From NCBI RefSeq assembly GCF_947241705.1, contig NC_079268.1, forward strand, positions 868,001-932,000: a DNA stretch of 64,000 nucleotides, read 5' to 3'. Position numbers and translations under genes: made by a program. Below are positions 59,247-64,000 of this stretch, one piece after another; position 1 is the stretch's first letter, and each line of letters opens with the position of its first letter. This DNA is from Saccharomyces mikatae IFO 1815. Lineage: Eukaryota > Ascomycota > Saccharomycetes > Saccharomycetales > Saccharomycetaceae. The notes below the pieces were generated by a model. It searched no databases. It had not been told where the DNA came from and worked only from the letters and a program-made list of their open reading frames with translations.

Positions 59247-60755
59247 TTACACCTGGTCTAGAACTTCGTTCACAGCGGCAAGTGGTCCTTTATCATAAAC
59301 AACTTCTAGCGAGTGAGTCAATTGCGCAACAAAGTCCTTGTTATCACGAATTTCAGGGCTGAAAAGGACCTCGATGTTAAGTAGCTCGTGAGGATCCTTA
59401 CCACCCTTAACAGCAGCAGCCTTCAAGGTATCTGCCATGGGGTCCTCAATTTCGAATGGTTTGCCGTTCATGTCGACACCGGTCAAATAACGGAACCATC
59501 CAGCCACACACACTGCCAACAACTTATACTTGCCGTTAGGCTTGCGCAACTGCTCGTAGATCGAAGGTAAAACGTACTTGGGCATCTTACCTGAGCCCAT
59601 CAAACAGATACGTGCAACGGTGTCCTGAATTGCTGGATTGGAGAATCTCTCCAACACAGACGCAGTGTATTCTTCGAAATCCACGCCTGGCACCTTAGGT
59701 AACAATGGGATGACTTCCTCACGCATCAAAACACGGATGTACTTGTTGATGGTTGGGTCGTTGACGACCTCGTGTATATAGGTGTAACCGGCCAAGTATC
59801 CAAGGTATCCCATGGCTGAGTGCCCACCGTTAAGCAGACGCAATTTCATCAGTTCATAGGAATCGACATCCTTGACAACTTGAACACCGACAAGTTCCCA
59901 AGGAGGACGGCCGTCAGAAAAGTTGTCTTCAAGAACCCATTGGATGAAAGGCTCTGCAACAACGGGACATTGGTCCTTAATTCCCCAAGTGTCAGTGACG
60001 TACTTGCGCTCCTCGTCAGTGCAACGTGGTGTGACACGATCAACCATACAGTTAGGAGAAGTAACCTTCTCTTCGATCCAGGCAGCGAACTTCTCATCCT
60101 TCTTTAACTTGGCAAACGCAACAAGCATAGCCTTGACTGTGATACCGTTCTGAGGCATGTTGTCACAGGACATAATGGTGAAGGGAGTGAGGCCTTTCTT
60201 GTAACGCAGCAATAGAGCCTCATATAGGTAACCGTAGAGAGTGGCAGGATTCTCTGGATGATTCAAATCGTTGACAATTTCCGGAGCATCGGTCATTAAC
60301 GAGTTTGTTGCTTCACTATGGTAATAACCGTTCTCGGTAACGGTTAGAGAAACAATATGTGTATCTGGGTTGGCCATCTTTTCGATGACAGCCCTTGGAT
60401 CATCGGGTGCGTACATGTATGCGGTGATGGAACCGACAATGTAAGCGTTGGTTTCCTTGATACCGCGCTCTACAACTGTGTATAGACAATCTTGGGCTTT
60501 CATAGCATCGCGCATAAGGGCATCTGCCTTCATTAAACCAACACCACATATTGACCAGTCCTTCAAGCTGTGATCCTGCATCAAACGGTTCATGAAAACG
60601 GCCAAGTGGGAACGATGGAATGCACCAACACCTAGATGAACAATACCCTGTTTAACGCCTTCTCTGGGGTAGGTTGGTATTGGAAGGGTGGATTGAAAAC
60701 TCTTGAGAGTTTTTGCATTCAAGCTGGTAGCTGTTGTTTCATTGGACTTTGTCAT
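59247..60755 (-). CDS. MAN2/DSF1: Mannitol dehydrogenase (MAN1/DSF1 - MAN2 family)
   Basis: NAD-dependent oxidation of mannitol to fructose; member of the polyol-specific long-chain dehydrogenases. 502 residues, exactly the length of Dsf1/Man2. The N-terminal Rossmann part has the family opening HLGVGAFHRSHLA (42-52), and the C-terminal part holds the catalytic block MKLRLLNGGHSAMGYLGY, with Lys304, Asn309 and His312. The start at 60753-60755 (MTKSNETTATSLNAKTLK) is the conserved one. It is intact, convergent on the transporter and divergent from SOR1, and its promoter is shared with SOR1. Orthology to Man1 or Man2 cannot be decided here. Confidence 0.94.
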   Translation of the reverse strand: MTKSNETTATSLNAKTLKSFQSTLPIPTYPREGVKQGIVHLGVGAFHRSHLAVFMNRLMQDHSLKDWSICGVGLMKADALMRDAMKAQDCLYTVVERGIKETNAYIVGSITAYMYAPDDPRAVIEKMANPDTHIVSLTVTENGYYHSEATNSLMTDAPEIVNDLNHPENPATLYGYLYEALLLRYKKGLTPFTIMSCDNMPQNGITVKAMLVAFAKLKKDEKFAAWIEEKVTSPNCMVDRVTPRCTDEERKYVTDTWGIKDQCPVVAEPFIQWVLEDNFSDGRPPWELVGVQVVKDVDSYELMKLRLLNGGHSAMGYLGYLAGYTYIHEVVNDPTINKYIRVLMREEVIPLLPKVPGVDFEEYTASVLERFSNPAIQDTVARICLMGSGKMPKYVLPSIYEQLRKPNGKYKLLAVCVAGWFRYLTGVDMNGKPFEIEDPMADTLKAAAVKGGKDPHELLNIEVLFSPEIRDNKDFVAQLTHSLEVVYDKGPLAAVNEVLDQV

Positions 60756-61857
60756 TTTTGAAGTTGTTACTTTTCTTCTTTTTTTTCTTTTTTGTTGTTG
60801 TTGTTGTTGTTGTTATTGATATCACTTTTATGTGTTGAGATTAAGAGAGAAGTATAAAGCCAAACAATTGCACAGTTGGAATCAGCTATTTATATGTGAA
60901 GTTGAACGATATCTAAAACTTCGAGACATTAACTCCCCCACATCTTTTCCCCTGGAATATGATGCTTCCCAATTATAGTTAGCTAACATAATACGGTGAA
61001 TAAGTGTTGGTCATTTTTCAAGAAGACGGTGCATCTATGTATCTCACCCGTTACCTCGCAGTTAGTAGGGAGACTTTAATGCTTGCTTGATGCTTGCCGT
61101 AAAGCTAATGCAATGACGTATTATTATGGTGTGTGCTGCAACCAAATATGGCGGGCTAAAAATAAAGAGAAAGTGCATGCGAACTAGACCATTGGTGGAG
61201 CAAGTTCTGAAAGATTTTTATGTCCGTGCCAAGGAGGGAGTGATTAGGTGGTGGGATAACGCGGGGTAGAACGACTCAGGCACAAAGGCAAAAAACCAAC
61301 AAGGCACGGGAACAGGCACGAAGGCTACCCCACGCTGCACCACGCGCGATACCTTATTTTTCCAGGAGAAACTGCAGGAAGCTTAGCTGTAGGTACATGC
61401 TATGTATGGTACGCAATGCATAAGTTCTCGGGGATGATTCTTGGTAAGCAACAAACAGATTATGTTGAAGTTGGCTAGCTACGTATAGCTTCAGCATACA
61501 TCGGCCTATCTCAGGGATGCACAATGAATGAGTCTCGTCTCTTTCAAGGACTGTCTTCTCAGCTGAAAATTATTTTGCTTTATTTTTTTCGACATCCAGA
61601 GTTTATAATACTATATTTTATTTCCGGCATCGTATCTCCTTTCTCCGGTCAAACAACGCCACTACGTCAGCCCTCTCATCTCATTCATCACCCCAGTTAT
61701 GATAAACTTAAGATGACAAGTAGGCCTTTCTCATTTCAGTGGACTAAAATTTGACGTATAAAAGAGTTAAACCATTCAACGTTATGAAAAATAGCTTTCA
61801 AGTGAAAATGAAACCATTGAATACTTAACAAGAAAAACCAAGAAATTACAAAAAACC
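60756..61857. promoter_or_regulatory. Divergent promoter of mannitol and sorbitol dehydrogenases
   Basis: 1.1 kb between the two dehydrogenases. TATA boxes: TATAAATA on the minus strand (60887-60894), 132 bases upstream of MAN; TATAAAAG (61757-61764), about 100 bases before SOR1. C-rich blocks CTCCCCCACA and TTTTCCCCTGG (60931-60956) resemble Mig1 sites. A (GTT)n run at about 60793-60814 is in the MAN leader. The MAN promoter half and the SOR1 half are separated by about 850 bases, so they are two cores rather than one shared core. Confidence 0.65.
60792..60815 (-). repeat. (GTT)7-8 run in the mannitol-dehydrogenase leader
   Basis: On the MAN strand this reads as AAC triplets, within the 5' untranslated region about 40-60 bases before the ATG. 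The adjacent T-rich tract (60775-60791) reads A/G-rich on the same strand. Confidence 0.7.
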
Positions 61858-62931
61858 ATGTCTCAAACTACTAATCCTTCTGTTGTTTTGAGAAAAGTCG
61901 GCGACATCGCCATCGAGCAAAGACCAGTTCCTACCATCGAAGACCCCCATTACGTCAAGTTAGCCATTAAAGCTACTGGTATATGTGGTTCTGATGTCCA
62001 CTACTACAGAAGCGGTGGCATTGGAAAATACATATTGAAGGCTCCTATGGTACTTGGTCATGAGTCGAGCGGAGAAGTTGTGGAAGTTGGTAACGCTGTG
62101 ACAAGAGTCAAAGTCGGAGACCGTGTGGCTATTGAGCCCGGTGTTCCTAGCCGTTACTCTGATGAGACCAAGGAGGGTAGGTACAACCTTTGCCCACACA
62201 TGGCATTTGCAGCCACTCCTCCAATTGACGGTACTCTTGTGAAGTACTATTTATCTCCGGAAGATTTTCTTGTGAAGCTACCGGAAGGTGTTAGCTATGA
62301 AGAGGGAGCCTGTGTCGAGCCACTATCTGTCGGTGTGCACTCTAACAAACTCGCAGGAGTTCGCTTCAGCACCAGAGTTGTTGTATTTGGCGCAGGGCCT
62401 GTGGGGCTGTTAACGGGAGCAGTTGCGCGTGCATTTGGTGCCAGTGACGTTGTTTTCGTTGATGTGTTTGACAACAAGCTACAAAGGGCAAAGGATTTCG
62501 GTGCTACAAACACTTTCAATTCTTCCAAGATTCCTACTGACAAAGCCCAAGAATTGGCTTCTGAAGTAGAAAAGCTTCTAGGCGGAAACCATGCAGATGT
62601 GGTGTTTGAATGCTCGGGAGCAGATGTTTGCATTGACGCTGGTGTCAAAGTAACCAAGGTTGGGGGAACGATGGTACAAGTTGGTATGGGCAAAAATTAT
62701 ACCAACTTCCCAATCGCTGAAGTTAGCGGCAAGGAAATGAAGCTAATTGGATGTTTCCGTTATTCGTTTGGTGATTATCGCGATGCGGTGAACTTGGTTG
62801 CCACAGGAAAAGTTAATGTCAAGCCACTAATAACGCATAGATTTAAGTTCGAAGATGCAGCTAAGGCCTATGACTACAACATTTCCCATGGTGGAGATGT
62901 AGTCAAGACTATAATCGCCGGTCCCGAATGA
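61858..62931 (+). CDS. SOR1: Sorbitol dehydrogenase
   Basis: NAD-dependent zinc enzyme of the medium-chain family, oxidising sorbitol (and xylitol) to fructose (and xylulose). 357 residues, as Sor1/Sor2. Zinc ligands Cys43 (ATGICGSDVHYY) and His68-Glu69 (LGHESSGEV) are present. NAD loop VFGAGPVGLL at about 178-187 followed by VDVFDNKL (Asp for the ribose hydroxyls). The four-cysteine structural zinc site of liver ADH is absent, as in yeast Sor proteins. The start MSQTTNPSVVLRKVGDIAIEQ is conserved. S. cerevisiae Sor1 and Sor2 are almost identical, so the symbol is by family only. Divergent from MAN. Confidence 0.95.
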   Translation: MSQTTNPSVVLRKVGDIAIEQRPVPTIEDPHYVKLAIKATGICGSDVHYYRSGGIGKYILKAPMVLGHESSGEVVEVGNAVTRVKVGDRVAIEPGVPSRYSDETKEGRYNLCPHMAFAATPPIDGTLVKYYLSPEDFLVKLPEGVSYEEGACVEPLSVGVHSNKLAGVRFSTRVVVFGAGPVGLLTGAVARAFGASDVVFVDVFDNKLQRAKDFGATNTFNSSKIPTDKAQELASEVEKLLGGNHADVVFECSGADVCIDAGVKVTKVGGTMVQVGMGKNYTNFPIAEVSGKEMKLIGCFRYSFGDYRDAVNLVATGKVNVKPLITHRFKFEDAAKAYDYNISHGGDVVKTIIAGPE

Positions 62932-63828
62932 AAAATGGGTACTGTTACGTAGTGTTGTATGTCCATGTATATAGGTCGAAATAGACAAGGCAACAATTGA
63001 AAAAAATACTAAGAAAAAAACGTTCAAATAGAACGCATGTTCAAACACCAAGTTGTTGATATTTTTTATTGAGGATGAATTGTTGAAGCTATTGAGAATG
63101 TAAGAGATCAATAAGTAAGAATGACCACGAAAAATGGTTCGAGAAATGTAAAAGAATAGGCCGGTATACAGGTGCTCAAAAAAAAAAAAAGCACCCCGAC
63201 TATTTTTAAGAAGCATGGGTCCAAAAGTGCTAATTGAGCTATGCTCTTCTATATGTTTGGACATTTCTCTTGTATGATATCCTTCACAACATTTTTGAAG
63301 AAGAATACGATGGCGACTGCATCAATCGGTCTCTCGTAACACTTCTGGTAGCTGCTCTAGGCGATTTTCCCTTCACAACCTCATCCAGACCTTTTTACAA
63401 AACCACTAATTTTATCATGGTTGCTGGATTGAACTGCGGAAAGACCACAAACACTTGTCATCCATTGAACAGCTGTGTATGGGAAAGGATTGTTATATAC
63501 GTTATTTCTGTTGCAATTTTTGGACTATGTTCTGCTTAAGGTAAAGACCTTCACGTGTGTGTGTTTGGTTGGCTTTTTAGATCCGGGGAGACGTTGCAAA
63601 CTTGAACTTTGGACGAGAGAAGAGTAATATCAAAGACGAAAGCCGCAGGAAAAATCTGACAGGCTATAGATGCTTGCTTTTAGAAAAGTGTAATCTTCAA
63701 GATCAATTAATGGAAGACTTTACGGAAACATAACGAATAGGAGAAACGGTGTATGCTATACTCCATATTTTTTATATAGAGTAGAGTAAATAGACACAGT
63801 TGCCTCTTTATTTTTCTAGAATATGTAG
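62932..63828. other. Convergent gap SOR1 / alpha-glucoside permease
   Basis: About 900 bases, AT-rich, with an A12-13 run at about 63179-63191. A 101-codon frame (63234-63539) has hydrophobic pieces (VIYVISVAIFGLCSA) but no family I know, so I leave it uncalled. This gap is long for two convergent genes and may hide a decayed gene. Confidence 0.45.
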
Positions 63829-64000
63829 TCATTTATTGATAAGTGATGGGGTACTTTGTCCTTCGTCTACAATGGAAGTTTCCATATGTTCTTTGAGATT
63901 TCCATGAATGACATCTTCTGAGGTGGATTTGACTGAAAATGGGTCGACTTTTGCTGATTTAAATTTTCTTGCTGGAACTCCAAGCTTGAACAGCTCATTT
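63829..64000 (-). CDS. Maltose/alpha-glucoside permease, C-terminal end (partial, runs off window)
   Basis: The last 56 residues of a protein, stop codon at 63829-63831, continue past the window edge. They read [20 protein letters not shown], then [20 protein letters not shown] and [16 protein letters not shown]. The segment [18 protein letters not shown] and the end ETS-VDEG--TPS--NK agree with the cytosolic tail of the yeast alpha-glucoside permeases (MALx1, AGT1, MPH2/MPH3) as I recall them; the middle differs. In S. cerevisiae MPH3 lies beside SOR1 on the opposite strand, as here. Which member of the family it is cannot be told from the tail. Confidence 0.82.
   Translation of the reverse strand, partial: NELFKLGVPARKFKSAKVDPFSVKSTSEDVIHGNLKEHMETSIVDEGQSTPSLINK

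Noticed and set aside
62827-63264. 145-codon minus-strand frame overlapping the SOR1 end
   Set aside because: Overlaps the conserved SOR1 C-terminus antisense, AT-rich Phe/Ile/Ser composition, no domain.
63234-63539. 101-codon plus-strand frame between SOR1 and the permease
   Set aside because: It has two hydrophobic pieces but no signal I can name, and short frames of this size are common in AT-rich DNA.

Overview
The window is nuclear DNA of a budding yeast of the genus Saccharomyces. From 215 to 47431 the genes, their order and their strands match the right arm of S. cerevisiae chromosome XIII from ATM1 (YMR301C) to FET4 (YMR319C) without a gap: ATM1, YME2, ADH2, UBP15, SCW10, FKS3, GAS1, PSE1, NIP1, YMR310C, GLC8, ELP6, TGL3, PRE5, YMR315W, DIA1, YMR317W, ADH6, FET4. 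The proteins are nearly collinear with those of the reference strain as I remember them, but carry scattered substitutions and a few length changes. This points to a sister species in the Saccharomyces clade rather than S. cerevisiae itself. I cannot name the species from sequence alone. All genes appear intronless and intact. I found no tRNA, rRNA, recognisable transposon, LTR or telomeric repeat.

Layout: 1-47431 is the conserved arm, dense with housekeeping genes (mitochondrial ABC exporter, alcohol dehydrogenase II, deubiquitinase, cell-wall enzymes, karyopherin, eIF3 subunit, Elongator subunit, lipase, proteasome subunit, low-affinity iron transporter). 47432-50246 is a 2.8 kb stretch with no convincing gene. 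It marks the passage from conserved arm to subtelomeric accessory DNA. 50247-53378 holds a head-to-tail SAM3-SAM4 pair (S-adenosylmethionine permease and homocysteine S-methyltransferase), which in S. cerevisiae lies intact on chromosome XVI left. 54301-55977 is an amino-acid permease that I cannot match to a reference-strain gene. 57109-62931 is a polyol cluster: a transporter of the HXT13/15/16/17 type, a mannitol dehydrogenase (MAN/DSF1 family) and a sorbitol dehydrogenase (SOR1). The window ends inside the C-terminus of a maltose/alpha-glucoside permease on the minus strand.

How the accessory genes fit together: the SAM3-SAM4 pair would import S-adenosylmethionine and use it to methylate homocysteine to methionine. 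The HXT-MAN-SOR block would import mannitol or sorbitol and oxidise both to fructose. MAN and SOR share a 1.1 kb divergent promoter with C-rich stretches resembling Mig1 sites, consistent with glucose repression. In S. cerevisiae the same gene types are split: HXT17-MAN2 and HXT13-DSF1 in one arrangement, HXT16-SOR1-MPH3 in the other. The block here, HXT> <MAN SOR> <MAL-permease, has the orientations from which both could arise by loss of one part. It is the most interesting structure in the window.
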